Part shown: positions 8,536 through 17,105 of the stretch, piece by piece | How positions within the stretch are numbered: position 1 is the first letter of the stretch | Layout: each line of letters opens with the position of its first letter | Origin: Mycobacterium conspicuum | GTDB taxonomy: Bacteria > Actinomycetota > Actinomycetes > Mycobacteriales > Mycobacteriaceae | DNA length: 64,000 nucleotides | Assembly: GCF_010730195.1 (NCBI RefSeq) | Contig: NZ_AP022613.1 | Coordinates: forward strand, 930,001-994,000 | Direction: 5' to 3' | Made by a program: the position numbers and the translations under genes | Notes under the pieces: model-generated | What the model was told of the DNA's origin: nothing | Databases searched by the model: none | The model's input: only the letters and a program-made list of their open reading frames with translations

Positions 8536-9794
8536 TACGCGAAAGCGGCGCGGCAGGGGCCGCCGCCTTCCTGCGTGCGCTGGGGCTGCGGGAACGGTGC
8601 TTGCACCGCTACTCCGAACGCAATCCCCTCATTTTCACCATGGTCGCCGAATTCGACGCAGCCCTAGACGCCCATCTGGTCATTGATGCGCTCGACGCCG
8701 TGCAGCGCCGTCATCCGTTGCTATCGGCACACATCGAAGACGACCCCGAGACGGGATTGGGGTTCTACCAAGCTAACCCTGCGGCATCGATAGGTTTGAC
8801 GTTCCTGTGCGACGCCGATCAAGCGTGGCAAGCTATCGCGGCCCAGGAACTCACGCGACCCTTCGATTCGGCCGCCGCTCCACTCGTGAGGGCAACACTT
8901 GTCACCCAGGGTCAATCATCGGCTCTGCTTCTGACATTCGATCACGTCATTTCCGACGGAATCTCCGCCGTGCTGGTGCTCAACGACTTGGTTGCCGCAC
9001 TCAACGGTCAACCGCTGGCGGCTCTGCCACTACCGGATTCGCTCGAGGAACTGGCAACTCGTAGATTGGGTGCCGTCCACATCACCGCTATGTCAACCGA
9101 TGTCGGCGATCCGCGCATGGGTGTGCCCACATCGATCAGGCCCTTTGATGCGAGTCCGCCGTACTTGCACCGGATTGCCCTGGGCCGCGATGCCACCGCG
9201 CGCCTTCACGAGCGATGCCGTGAGGAACGCACCACCGTGCATGCGGCGATCGTCGCAGCCGCCTCCCGGGCGCGTAGCGCAGTGTGCGGTGACGAATTCG
9301 TCCGCACTTACACCCCGATAAACGCCAGGGACCTTGTGGACCAAGGCGCCGGCTGCTGCCTATCCATCTCCTTCGCATGCACCGGAATGCCGCCTGCAGA
9401 TGGCAACTCGTTTTGGGATCAGGCGCGCCAGACCGGCGACCGGCTAAAGATGGCCAGATCCGCAGCCGGGCTGATGCTCGGGTCTGCGGTAATCGAAGAG
9501 TATTTTTCGATCGACGCCGACTGCGGCGCAGCAGAACACTTTCTGCGGACCGTGTTGCCTTTTGAGCTCACCGTCACCAATCTGGGCGTGCAATACGTGC
9601 CTCGCCTAGGACCGATTCGACCCCGGACCATCTGGGGTCCGATCGTGCTGACACAGATCGAGGGGGAATACGTGACCGGGGTCGTCACCTACGATGGCCA
9701 GCTGAGGATGACCTCGTGCGGGCACACCCCCACGGGGCAGTTCCTCGAACGTGTCCGCCAGACACTTACATGCGAATCGGACCGCCGGCGTTGA
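8532..9794 (+). CDS. Condensation-domain/PapA-like acyltransferase
   Basis: Stand-alone protein of 420 aa with the fold of NRPS condensation domains, PapA enzymes and alcohol acyltransferases. The active-site motif reads DHVISDG at residues 137-143: catalytic His138 and structural Asp142-Gly143 are kept, and the first His of HHxxxDG is Asp. The N-terminal half has the usual RRHPLLSAHIEDD segment. The GTG start overlaps the methyltransferase stop by 4 nt and removes a spurious upstream extension. It would acylate a hydroxyl or amine, using an acyl-CoA or carrier-bound acyl donor. No PKS or NRPS is in the island, so the partner must be made elsewhere. The exact substrate class is uncertain. Confidence 0.78.
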   Translation: MIRESGAAGAAAFLRALGLRERCLHRYSERNPLIFTMVAEFDAALDAHLVIDALDAVQRRHPLLSAHIEDDPETGLGFYQANPAASIGLTFLCDADQAWQAIAAQELTRPFDSAAAPLVRATLVTQGQSSALLLTFDHVISDGISAVLVLNDLVAALNGQPLAALPLPDSLEELATRRLGAVHITAMSTDVGDPRMGVPTSIRPFDASPPYLHRIALGRDATARLHERCREERTTVHAAIVAAASRARSAVCGDEFVRTYTPINARDLVDQGAGCCLSISFACTGMPPADGNSFWDQARQTGDRLKMARSAAGLMLGSAVIEEYFSIDADCGAAEHFLRTVLPFELTVTNLGVQYVPRLGPIRPRTIWGPIVLTQIEGEYVTGVVTYDGQLRMTSCGHTPTGQFLERVRQTLTCESDRRR

Positions 9795-9981
9795 GGATCC
9801 GCGTCGGGGTCGCACCGCATCGCCCCGTGCATTCGTCGCTTTCTCTGAATTCGCGGCTGCACTCCCAACCTGCGCAGTATGGCTAATAGCCCGCGTAGGG
9901 CGGGTAGTCGTCTCGCCTTCGCATTCATAGCGTTGGCGGTATGACCAACTCAGCGGCCGTCATTCTTACCGGTGACTAGCC

Positions 9982-10791
9982 ATGGCGTTGTTGTGGTTAC
10001 GAACAACGGCCCTCGCGACGGCAGAGCAGCCTCCCGCGCAGCGGGTTTCACATTGCGAGTTGCGCTGCGAAGACTCAACGAGCGGCAACGTCTACACGGC
10101 GCTGGCCGAATCGGGAATCTTTAGCAGGACCAATCCCGAGACGTTGTCCGCTTGGGCCAAGCAGCTCGCTCCCGAGCAGTTCGGGCCCGGATGCATCGTG
10201 GGCTCTCCGAGTGGCCCTACGCGGCGCCTGTACGTGATCATTTCCGGCAAGGTCAAGGTCTCATACCGGCTTCCCGACGGTAGTGAGGTCATTCTGACCA
10301 TACTGGGGCGATCCGAAATATTCGGTATCGTGGCGCTTTTCGACCCCGAATCGCGAGAAACCAGCGTAACCACCCTCACTGATGTGCTGGCGGTACCGAT
10401 TGAACGCGATTTACTGACGGCTTGGATGGTTGCACACCCCGAGATCATCGATCAGGTTCTGCGTCTGTTCGCCCGGTGGGCAGACGCGACGACGAACTCC
10501 ATGGCCGACTTCGCATTCGCCGACACGCGGGAGCGCATCGCGAGCCGGCTGCTGTCTTTGCGGAAGCGGTTTGGCCGACGGGAAGGCGATGTGGTGAGAG
10601 TGGTTCATGACCTGACGTTGAAAGAGTTCGCTCGGCTCGTCGGCGTCGAACCCAGGACGACCGTGGCGGTTTTGCGCGACTTTGAGCAGCGCGGCTGGAT
10701 CCGGTTGGAGGACAACAGCGTTGTGATCGCCGAAGGCCAGGCGCTCGCGTCTCTGCGCCTGACCGATAAGTCGGAGGTGGCTTGTGCTTGA
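9982..10791 (+). CDS. Crp/Fnr-family transcriptional regulator
   Basis: Regulator of 269 aa. An N-terminal cyclic-nucleotide-binding beta-roll covers about residues 50-150 (VIISGKVKVSYRLPDGSEVI, then LGRSEIFGIVALFDPESRE). A C-terminal winged HTH covers about 195-250 (LTLKEFARLVGVEPRTTVAV, then LRDFEQRGWIRLEDNSVVI). The canonical cAMP contact sequence (RxSA-like) is not obvious in the phosphate cassette, so the ligand may differ. The last 8 nt overlap the start of the nitronate monooxygenase gene, tying it to that operon. The first roughly 35 residues look unlike the family; a later start is possible but no good one is visible. Confidence 0.85.
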   Translation: MALLWLRTTALATAEQPPAQRVSHCELRCEDSTSGNVYTALAESGIFSRTNPETLSAWAKQLAPEQFGPGCIVGSPSGPTRRLYVIISGKVKVSYRLPDGSEVILTILGRSEIFGIVALFDPESRETSVTTLTDVLAVPIERDLLTAWMVAHPEIIDQVLRLFARWADATTNSMADFAFADTRERIASRLLSLRKRFGRREGDVVRVVHDLTLKEFARLVGVEPRTTVAVLRDFEQRGWIRLEDNSVVIAEGQALASLRLTDKSEVACA

Positions 10792-11806
10792 TCGATTTAC
10801 CCTGCCGGATCTGAGCGTTCGGGTGCTGGGCGCGCCCATGGCCGGGGGCCCATCGACACCCGAGTTGGTGGCCGCGGTGACCAACGCAGGCGGACTTGGC
10901 TTTCTCCCGGCCGGATTGTCGTCGGCCGAAGACTTAGCTGATGCCATCGTCGCGACGCGCAGGCTGACATCGGGTCCTATCGGAGTGAATCTCTTTGTGC
11001 GCCAGCGATCAGCGGGTAAGCCCGAACGGCTCGCACCGTTCGCCGCGGCCTTGGCTGAGGAGGCCGAAAGGTACGGCGTGGCTCTCGGTGAGCCGGATGG
11101 TGCAGACAACGAGTGGCCCGCGCAACTCGACGTGGTGTGCGATCTGCGGCCGGAGGTGGTGTCGTTCACGTTCGGCTCACCGAGCGATGACGAGTGCCGG
11201 CGTCTGCAAAGGGTCGGAATCTTGACCCTCGGGACGATCACCTCGATCCGCGAAGCGATGATCGCGCTGAGCGCCGGCGTGGATGCCTTGGTGGCCCAAG
11301 GTCCCGGAGCGGGCGGGCATCGTGCGACATTCGACGCGCTTGCCCTACCGCCCAGCCACCCGCTGGAAGATCTTGTCTCCGCCCTGGTGGCCTGTTTCGA
11401 CTGTCCGGTCGTCGCGGCCGGGGGACTGGGAACAGCTCGCGATGTTGGCCGGCTTCGCGCCGCCGGTGCCGCTGCGGTGCAACTCGGCACCGCGCTCTTG
11501 CGCGCCGACGAGGCCGGAACCAATCCGGTGCATCGGGCTGCTCTGTGCGATCCGCGGTTCACCGAAACGGTGGTGACGCCCGCGTTCACCGGACGGTACG
11601 CGCGCGCATTGCGCAACCGATTCATCGAAAAGCACGACGGTGAAGCCACATTCGGCTTTCCCGATGTCGCGATGATGACTGCGCCAATCCAGGAGGCAGC
11701 AGCGAAATTGGGTGACCCGCACGGCATTGCACTGTGGGCTGGTGTGGCCTTCGGTAATACCAAGACTGGCCCGGCCGCCGACATCGTGCGGGGGCTGGCC
11801 GGCTGA
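10784..11806 (+). CDS. Nitronate monooxygenase / 2-nitropropane dioxygenase-like FMN enzyme
   Basis: TIM-barrel flavoenzyme of 340 aa. Recognisable family segments are the N-terminal GAPMAGGPSTPELVAAVTNA and GGLGFLPAG, the mid-protein DALVAQGPGAGGHRATF with the AGGH flavin/catalytic His region, and VVAAGGLGTARDVGRLRAAG with AVQLGTALLRADE near the C terminus. Such enzymes oxidise nitronates, but many members have unknown substrates or act as enoyl reductase-like proteins. The GTG start lies inside the end of the Crp/Fnr gene. It is followed after 23 nt by an SDR gene, so this is part of one operon running 9982-15673. Confidence 0.85.
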   Translation: MLDRFTLPDLSVRVLGAPMAGGPSTPELVAAVTNAGGLGFLPAGLSSAEDLADAIVATRRLTSGPIGVNLFVRQRSAGKPERLAPFAAALAEEAERYGVALGEPDGADNEWPAQLDVVCDLRPEVVSFTFGSPSDDECRRLQRVGILTLGTITSIREAMIALSAGVDALVAQGPGAGGHRATFDALALPPSHPLEDLVSALVACFDCPVVAAGGLGTARDVGRLRAAGAAAVQLGTALLRADEAGTNPVHRAALCDPRFTETVVTPAFTGRYARALRNRFIEKHDGEATFGFPDVAMMTAPIQEAAAKLGDPHGIALWAGVAFGNTKTGPAADIVRGLAG

Positions 11807-11829
11807 AGCAAACGGAAAGAGGTACCGCA

Positions 11830-12549
11830 ATGGAATTCGGCGGCGAAAAAGTCGCGATCGTCACCGGCGCATCGCGCGGAATCGGTGCAGGATTGGTCGA
11901 GGCGTACCGCAAGCAAGGTTACCGCGTGATCGCCAATTCCCGCACCATCACCGACTCGTCTCACCCCGAGGTCGTCACCGTCGCAGGAGATATCGCCGAT
12001 CCCGCCACAGCCGAGCGCCTCGTCGTCGCGGCAGTGGGACGATTTGGCCGCATCGACACTCTGGTCAACAACGCCGGTGTGTTCATCGCCAAGCCGTTCA
12101 CCAAGTACAGCCTCGATGACTATGCACGTGTGACGTCAGTGAACCTGCTCGGCTTTGTTCACGTTGCGCAACGCGCCATCGAGGTGATGCTCGCGCAGGG
12201 CAGTGGCGGTCATGTCGTCAACATCACCAGCACTCTGGTTGAGCAGGCGAACGCTGCCGTGCCGGCAGCATTGACCGCACTCACCAAGGGTGGTTTGACC
12301 GCTGTCACCAAATCGTTGGCCATCGAGTATGCGCGGCACGGAATCCGGGTCAACGCGATATCTCCCGGCGTCGTCGACACGCCCATGCATGCAGGAGTCG
12401 ATGTGCGTGCATCTTACGCAAGGATGCACCCACAAAACCGGATCGGCACCGTCGCCGACATCGTGCACGGTGCGCTCTACCTCGAAACGGCGCCCTTCGT
12501 CACCGGCGAGATCCTCCACGTCGATGGCGGTCAGAGCGCGGGCCATTGA
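11830..12549 (+). CDS. SDR-family oxidoreductase lacking the canonical catalytic Tyr
   Basis: Short-chain dehydrogenase fold, 239 aa. The NAD(P) loop TGASRGIGAG, the NNAG motif and the C-terminal VTGEILHVDGG are present. At the active site the usual YxxxK reads TALTK, so Tyr is replaced by Thr while Lys is kept. I recall a subfamily of SDRs with a PxxLxxLTKGG sequence at this place, so this may be normal for the clade rather than decay. Without Tyr a standard ketoreductase mechanism is doubtful. A good AAAGAGG ribosome site lies about 8 nt before the ATG. The GMC gene follows closely. Confidence 0.82.
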   Translation: MEFGGEKVAIVTGASRGIGAGLVEAYRKQGYRVIANSRTITDSSHPEVVTVAGDIADPATAERLVVAAVGRFGRIDTLVNNAGVFIAKPFTKYSLDDYARVTSVNLLGFVHVAQRAIEVMLAQGSGGHVVNITSTLVEQANAAVPAALTALTKGGLTAVTKSLAIEYARHGIRVNAISPGVVDTPMHAGVDVRASYARMHPQNRIGTVADIVHGALYLETAPFVTGEILHVDGGQSAGH

Positions 12550-12587
12550 CCACAACCGATCGAGCCGGAGCCAGTGAGGTACGACAG

Positions 12588-14276
12588 ATGTCAACTGCTG
12601 CAACCGATGACGTGGACGACGAGCTGGACCTGCGGATCCGGGTCAATCAGGACCGCCTAGCCGCCGACCTCAAACAGGAGTACGACTTCATCGTCTGTGG
12701 TGCGGGATCGTCGGGTTGCGTCGTTGCCCGTCGGCTGGCCGAGGATCCCTCAGCGAACGTCCTGTTGCTGGAGGCGGGAGGTGGCGACGACATGCCGTGT
12801 GTCACCGAATCGAAGCTGTGGCACACAAATCTGGGCAGCGCGACGGATTGGGCCTTTCGGTCTGAACCTAATCAGCACCTCAACGACCGGGCGCTGACCC
12901 TCTCGATGGGCAAGGTCCTTGGTGGCGGCTCGAGCATCAATCTGATGGCCTGGGCCAGGGGGCACAGGGCGGATTGGGATTTCTTCGCCGCCGCGTCGGA
13001 CAACAAGGCGTGGAGCTATGCGTCGGTTCTGGATATCTACCGCCGCATTGAGGATTGGCAGGGCGCCCCCGACCCTGAACGCAGGGGCAGCGGTGGACCT
13101 GTTTATGTGCAGCCCAAATGCGATCCCCATCCCGCCGGTCGATTGGTGCTGCAAGCCGCCGAATGTCTGGGCATCGGCGCCTTCGACCAGGCGAACGGAA
13201 AGATGATGGAGGGCAGGGGTGGGGCGGCGATCATCGAAGTTCGAGCTCGCGGCGGCAAGCGTCGTTCGGCCTTCCGTTCGTACACATATCCGTACATGGA
13301 CCGGCCCAACCTGACCGTGCTGGCGAACGCTCTCGTTCGGCGCGTGCTTGTCGATGGCAGTCGGGCGATCGCAGTCGAGGTCTGCTACCGCGACGAACTG
13401 CGCAGGTTCCGGGCCGGCGCGGAGGTCGTGCTGTCGACGGGCGCTATCCATACCCCCAAGATCCTCATGCTCTCCGGAATCGGCGACCAGGACATCTTGC
13501 GGCCATTGGGAATACCCACCAAACAGCATCTGCCCGGGGTGGGTCTGAACTTCCAGGACCACCTTGGCTTCTCGTGCATCTGGGAAATCCCCGCCTGCCC
13601 TCCGGCAGATCAGCCGGGTGACGCTGCGATGTTCTGGGCGAGTCGGGACGACCTGAACGAGCCCGATTTGTTCGCCTGCCAAGGAGCGATGGTGCTGGCA
13701 AGCCAGGAGAACATCGCGCGATTCGGCCTACCCGAGATGGGGTGGACGATGATCGGCGCGCTCACGCATCCCGATAGCCGCGGCAGCGTTGCGTTGACAA
13801 GTTCAGATCCCGATCAGCCCGCCAGGGTGATGCACAACGGTCTGTCACATCCCGACGATCTGCGGCTCGCCGTGAAATGCGTCGAGGACATGCGCGCCGT
13901 CGGCAATTCCGCGCTGCTCGGAAACCGACAATTGTTCAAGCGCGAGGTTATGCCTGGCCGATTGAAGGATGAAGAACTTCTGGCCTACCTCCGGGATGCC
14001 GCGATCACCTACTGGCACATGGTCGGCACGGCCAAGATGGGCCACGATTCGCTCTCGGTCGTCGACGGCAGTCTGAAGGTCCATGGCATCGAAAACCTCC
14101 GAGTCGCCGATGCCTCGATCATGCCCAGAATAACCAGCGGAAACACGATGGCGCCGTGCGTGGTCATCGGCGAGCGCGCCGGCGATGAGATCAGGTCGGA
14201 ACACGGAATGTCGGGGCAAGGCGCGGTGATCACGCTCGATGACGCCGAATCCGTGAGTGAATTGGAAAGTTCGTGA
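12588..14276 (+). CDS. GMC-family FAD oxidoreductase (choline dehydrogenase/alcohol oxidase type)
   Basis: Flavoprotein of 562 aa. The ADP-binding loop FIVCGAGSSGCVVARRL and LLLEAGG, the GMC signature MGKVLGGGSSINLMAWARGH, the second signature VVLSTGAIHTPKILMLSGIG, and the catalytic His in YWHMVGTAKMG near the C terminus are all visible. It should oxidise an alcohol to an aldehyde or ketone with FAD. ATG 12588 is preferred because GTGAGG lies about 9 nt upstream; a TTG at 12546 overlapping the SDR stop is the alternative. Its TGA overlaps the next start (GTGA), so it is coupled to the FAD monooxygenase. Motifs are complete; the substrate is unknown. Confidence 0.88.
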   Translation: MSTAATDDVDDELDLRIRVNQDRLAADLKQEYDFIVCGAGSSGCVVARRLAEDPSANVLLLEAGGGDDMPCVTESKLWHTNLGSATDWAFRSEPNQHLNDRALTLSMGKVLGGGSSINLMAWARGHRADWDFFAAASDNKAWSYASVLDIYRRIEDWQGAPDPERRGSGGPVYVQPKCDPHPAGRLVLQAAECLGIGAFDQANGKMMEGRGGAAIIEVRARGGKRRSAFRSYTYPYMDRPNLTVLANALVRRVLVDGSRAIAVEVCYRDELRRFRAGAEVVLSTGAIHTPKILMLSGIGDQDILRPLGIPTKQHLPGVGLNFQDHLGFSCIWEIPACPPADQPGDAAMFWASRDDLNEPDLFACQGAMVLASQENIARFGLPEMGWTMIGALTHPDSRGSVALTSSDPDQPARVMHNGLSHPDDLRLAVKCVEDMRAVGNSALLGNRQLFKREVMPGRLKDEELLAYLRDAAITYWHMVGTAKMGHDSLSVVDGSLKVHGIENLRVADASIMPRITSGNTMAPCVVIGERAGDEIRSEHGMSGQGAVITLDDAESVSELESS

Positions 14277-15499
14277 TTCCCGCGCTTGGTCGTCGGGCCG
14301 TGGTCATCGGCGCCAGCATCAGCGGGTTGCTCGCCGCCCGGGTGCTGGCCGACCACTACGAACATGTGACGGTGGTGGATCGAGACGTCCTTCCGGCTGG
14401 TCCACTGAGCCGGCGCGGGGTACCACAAGCCGCGCACGGTCATCTGTTGCTGGCACGCTGCCCGCCGATTCTGAACGAGTTGTTTCCCGGAATTCTGCAT
14501 GAGCTCGTCGCCGACGGCGCCCCCGTGTGGGCTGACGGAGACCTTTCGAAGATCGACTTATCGTTTGGCGGCCATCGGCTGGTGCGCACCGGAAGCCTGC
14601 GCTGCCCCGAAGCGTACGCACAGTACTACCCGAGCCGCCCGTTACTGGAATATCGCCTGCGACAACGAATCCGGGCCATACCGAATGTCACCCTTGTGGA
14701 TCGATGCGGGGCGGCCGACTTGACAGCGACCGCCGACCGTACGCGGATTTCGGGAGTGCGTGTGGCGGGCCGAGATCAAGGCGAGACGGCGCTGACCGCG
14801 CAGCTGGTCGTCGACGCGACGGGCCGAGGCTCGCGAACGCCCGTCTTTCTGGAAAAGTTGGGTTACGGGCGTCCTCCCGAGAACGAGCTGATGGTGCGGG
14901 TGGCTTACGCCAGCCAAATGCTGAAAATCCCAACCGGAACGCTCCACACACGGTTGGTCGGGCGGCTGCCCGAGGCGGGCCTGCCGGCCGGCTTTGTTCT
15001 GGTGGGCAATGAGAACGACGACTGGGTGCTCACCCTCACCGCGCTGGCGGGAAGCCAACCGCCAACCGAATACGCCGAAATGCTGGAATTCGTAGAACAA
15101 CTCGCGCCAGTCGACATTCTTGCGGCGGTCCGGACGGCCCAACCCGTGGGGCCGGTAACCCGCTACCGGGTACCGTCGAATCGGTGGCGGCGGTACGACA
15201 AGATGCGCCGACTGCCCGACGGATTGATCGTCGTCGGCGACGCCATCTGCGGCTTCAACCCCGTCTACGGCCAGGGCATGACGATGGCCGCGCTGGACGC
15301 GGTGGTGCTGGGCAACTGTCTGCGGCATGAAGATCGCCATCTGCCGCGACGGTTCTACCACGACTCCGCCAAGAACATTGCCGTGGCCTGGCGGACTGCC
15401 GTCGGCGCTGATCTGGCCCTGCCGCAAGTGGCCGGACCGCGGCCGATCTCGATGCGAATCACCAATGCCTTCCTGGAACGGGTGATGATAGCGGCCTAG
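14273..15499 (+). CDS. FAD-dependent monooxygenase/oxidoreductase, ended early by an amber codon
   Basis: Rossmann-fold flavoprotein with the N-terminal VVIGASISGLLAARVLADHY and VVDRD, a VVDATGRGSRTP segment, and the late FAD-binding GLIVVGDAICGFNPVYGQGM. As read, it stops at TAG 15497-15499 after 408 codons. The same frame then continues for 57 more sense codons to a second TAG at 15671, and that tail looks like the normal C terminus of this family. The protein is therefore probably truncated by a nonsense mutation, by about 58 residues. The FAD domain is otherwise whole, so some activity could remain. It overlaps the GMC stop by 4 nt and belongs to the same operon. Confidence 0.8.
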   Translation: MIPALGRRAVVIGASISGLLAARVLADHYEHVTVVDRDVLPAGPLSRRGVPQAAHGHLLLARCPPILNELFPGILHELVADGAPVWADGDLSKIDLSFGGHRLVRTGSLRCPEAYAQYYPSRPLLEYRLRQRIRAIPNVTLVDRCGAADLTATADRTRISGVRVAGRDQGETALTAQLVVDATGRGSRTPVFLEKLGYGRPPENELMVRVAYASQMLKIPTGTLHTRLVGRLPEAGLPAGFVLVGNENDDWVLTLTALAGSQPPTEYAEMLEFVEQLAPVDILAAVRTAQPVGPVTRYRVPSNRWRRYDKMRRLPDGLIVVGDAICGFNPVYGQGMTMAALDAVVLGNCLRHEDRHLPRRFYHDSAKNIAVAWRTAVGADLALPQVAGPRPISMRITNAFLERVMIAA

Positions 15500-15673
15500 A
15501 CGGACCCTGTTGTGGCGGAACAATTTCTACGCGTGGTGGGAATGATCGACCCGCCGGCTTCGCTGCTGCGGCCGGCGATGATGCTGCGGATCGCCCGTGT
15601 CGGTGATCGCGGTCACGGCCACTGGAGACCGACCGTGACGCAATCTGTCCAGCAGTCCGCGCGCAGCGGCTAG
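15500..15673 (+). pseudogene. Detached C-terminal coding remnant of the FAD monooxygenase
   Basis: In-frame continuation beyond the amber codon at 15497. It reads TDPVVAEQFLRVVGMIDPPA and then SLLRPAMMLRIARV before a polar tail and a TAG at 15671-15673. The DPxVAxxFLRVxxxIDPPxSLLRP pattern is one I associate with the end of this flavoprotein family. That explains why the stretch is coding-like, and it argues that the amber codon is a recent mutation or a base-call error rather than the real end. Confidence 0.7.
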
Positions 15674-15733
15674 CCGGATTGGGTTGGGGTACATAGCGTT
15701 ACCAGCAATAAGTGCTAACCGGAGCGATAGCCC

Positions 15734-16933
15734 ATGTTGCAGATTCTTGACGTCGACCTGACCGACGGCAGGTTCTACTCTGGCGGGGGCGCGCGCGACG
15801 CGTATCGCTGGATGCGGGCCAACCAGCCGGTCTTTCGAGATCGGAACGGGTTGGCCGCGGCCGCGACGTATCAGGCCGTCATCGATGCCGAACGCGACCC
15901 ACAGCGGTTTTCCAACGCCGGCGGAATCCGGCCCGAGTACCCGGGCAAGCCCTACATGGTTGAGATGGACGACCCCGAACATCTGTTGCGGCGCAAGCTC
16001 GTCAGCGCGGCGTTCACCGGCACCCGGGTAGTGGGGAAGGTGCCATCCATCGGCAGGCTTTGTGACGAGTTGATCGATGCGGTGTGCGAGTCGGGGGAGT
16101 GCGATTTTGTCCGTGACATCGCCGCGCCACTGCCGATGGCGGTGATCGGCGACATGCTCGGTGTGCTGCCCGAGGATCGCACGACGCTGCTGAAATGGTC
16201 CGACGATCTCGTTGGTGGCCCGGCGTCGCCGGACGACGCACAATCGGTGCGAGCGGTGATGGATGCGTTCGCCGAATACACGGCGTTCGCGACGGACATG
16301 ATTACCCAACGCCGGATTGAGCCGACGGACGACCTGTTCAGCGTCCTGGTGGATGCCGAAGTGGATGGACGCACGTTGTCCGATGACGAAATCGTGCTTG
16401 AGTCACTATTGATTCTGATCGGCGGCGACGAGACCACTAGGCACACTCTCTCCGGCGGGGTCGAGCAGCTGCTGCGGAATCGCGACCAATGGAACAGGCT
16501 GCGCGAAGAACCCAATCTGCTACCGCATGCGGTCGAGGAGATGCTTCGGTGGACTTCGCCGATAAAGAACATGTGCCGCACGCTGACCGCCGACACCGTG
16601 TTTCACGGCACGGCGCTGCATGCCGGCGAGAAGATCATGCTGCTGTTCGAGTCGGCGAACTTCGACGAGACGATCTTTGACCATCCGGAGCGATTCTGCA
16701 TCGACCGCAACCCCAACAAGCACCTGGCATTCGGCTTTGGCACGCATTTTTGCCTAGGGAACAAGCTGGCGCGACTGGAACTTTCACTGATGCTTACGCG
16801 GCTGCTTCAGCGACTGCCTGATTTGCGGCTGGCCGGCGACGCCGAGTTGCCGTTGCGGCCGGCAAATTTCGTCAGCGGACCGGAATCGATGCCAGTACTA
16901 TTCACGCCGTCGAAACCATCTGTGCCGCAATGA
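15734..16933 (+). CDS. Cytochrome P450, CYP142-like (steroid C26/C27 hydroxylase type)
   Basis: P450 of 399 aa with all hallmarks: I-helix LLILIGGDETTRHTLSGG, the ExxR helix VEEMLRW, and the heme loop FGFGTHFCLGNKLAR with axial Cys340. The overall sequence strongly recalls M. tuberculosis CYP142A1, including AYRWMRANQPVFRDRNGLAA near the start, FSNAGGIRP, and LLFESANFDE near the end. CYP142 enzymes oxidise the terminal carbon of the cholesterol side chain. A GGAG site lies about 9 nt before the ATG. Here it sits away from the cholesterol locus, at the end of the island redox operon, so it could act on another sterol or a branched lipid. A second CYP142 elsewhere in the genome is likely but cannot be seen. 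Confidence 0.85.
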   Translation: MLQILDVDLTDGRFYSGGGARDAYRWMRANQPVFRDRNGLAAAATYQAVIDAERDPQRFSNAGGIRPEYPGKPYMVEMDDPEHLLRRKLVSAAFTGTRVVGKVPSIGRLCDELIDAVCESGECDFVRDIAAPLPMAVIGDMLGVLPEDRTTLLKWSDDLVGGPASPDDAQSVRAVMDAFAEYTAFATDMITQRRIEPTDDLFSVLVDAEVDGRTLSDDEIVLESLLILIGGDETTRHTLSGGVEQLLRNRDQWNRLREEPNLLPHAVEEMLRWTSPIKNMCRTLTADTVFHGTALHAGEKIMLLFESANFDETIFDHPERFCIDRNPNKHLAFGFGTHFCLGNKLARLELSLMLTRLLQRLPDLRLAGDAELPLRPANFVSGPESMPVLFTPSKPSVPQ

Positions 16934-17015
16934 TATTAGAGATCTCGATACTCAGATACGTCGTGTGGCTATCGGCTGCGAGGCAGCCCCGTACCCCGAC
17001 CGAAAGGAGGATCGT

Positions 17016-17102
17016 GTGCGCGGCCCTGATTTTCGCCAGACGGCGCCCGAAATGATCTTGCTGAAGGTCCAATCGTCGACCGCTCCGAGCCGGGTTGAAT
17101 AA
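17016..17102 (+). CDS. Possible 28-aa leader ORF, or detached N terminus of the hemerythrin gene
   Basis: An unusually strong ribosome binding site, AAAGGAGG at 17003-17010, stands 5 nt before this GTG (another GTG is at 17014 in a different frame). The frame runs 28 codons (MRGPDFRQTAPEMILLKVQS and on) to TAA 17100-17102. It is the same frame as the hemerythrin gene, whose ATG lies 3 nt further on and has no Shine-Dalgarno of its own. Either this is a leader peptide that couples translation, or the hemerythrin gene once began here and gained a stop. No homology is recognised. Confidence 0.35.
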   Translation: MRGPDFRQTAPEMILLKVQSSTAPSRVE

Positions 17103-17105
17103 ACG

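Noticed and set aside
10411..11964. Minus-strand frame of 517 codons
   Set aside because: Antisense to the Crp/Fnr and nitronate monooxygenase genes, with Ser/Arg/Ala-rich shadow composition.
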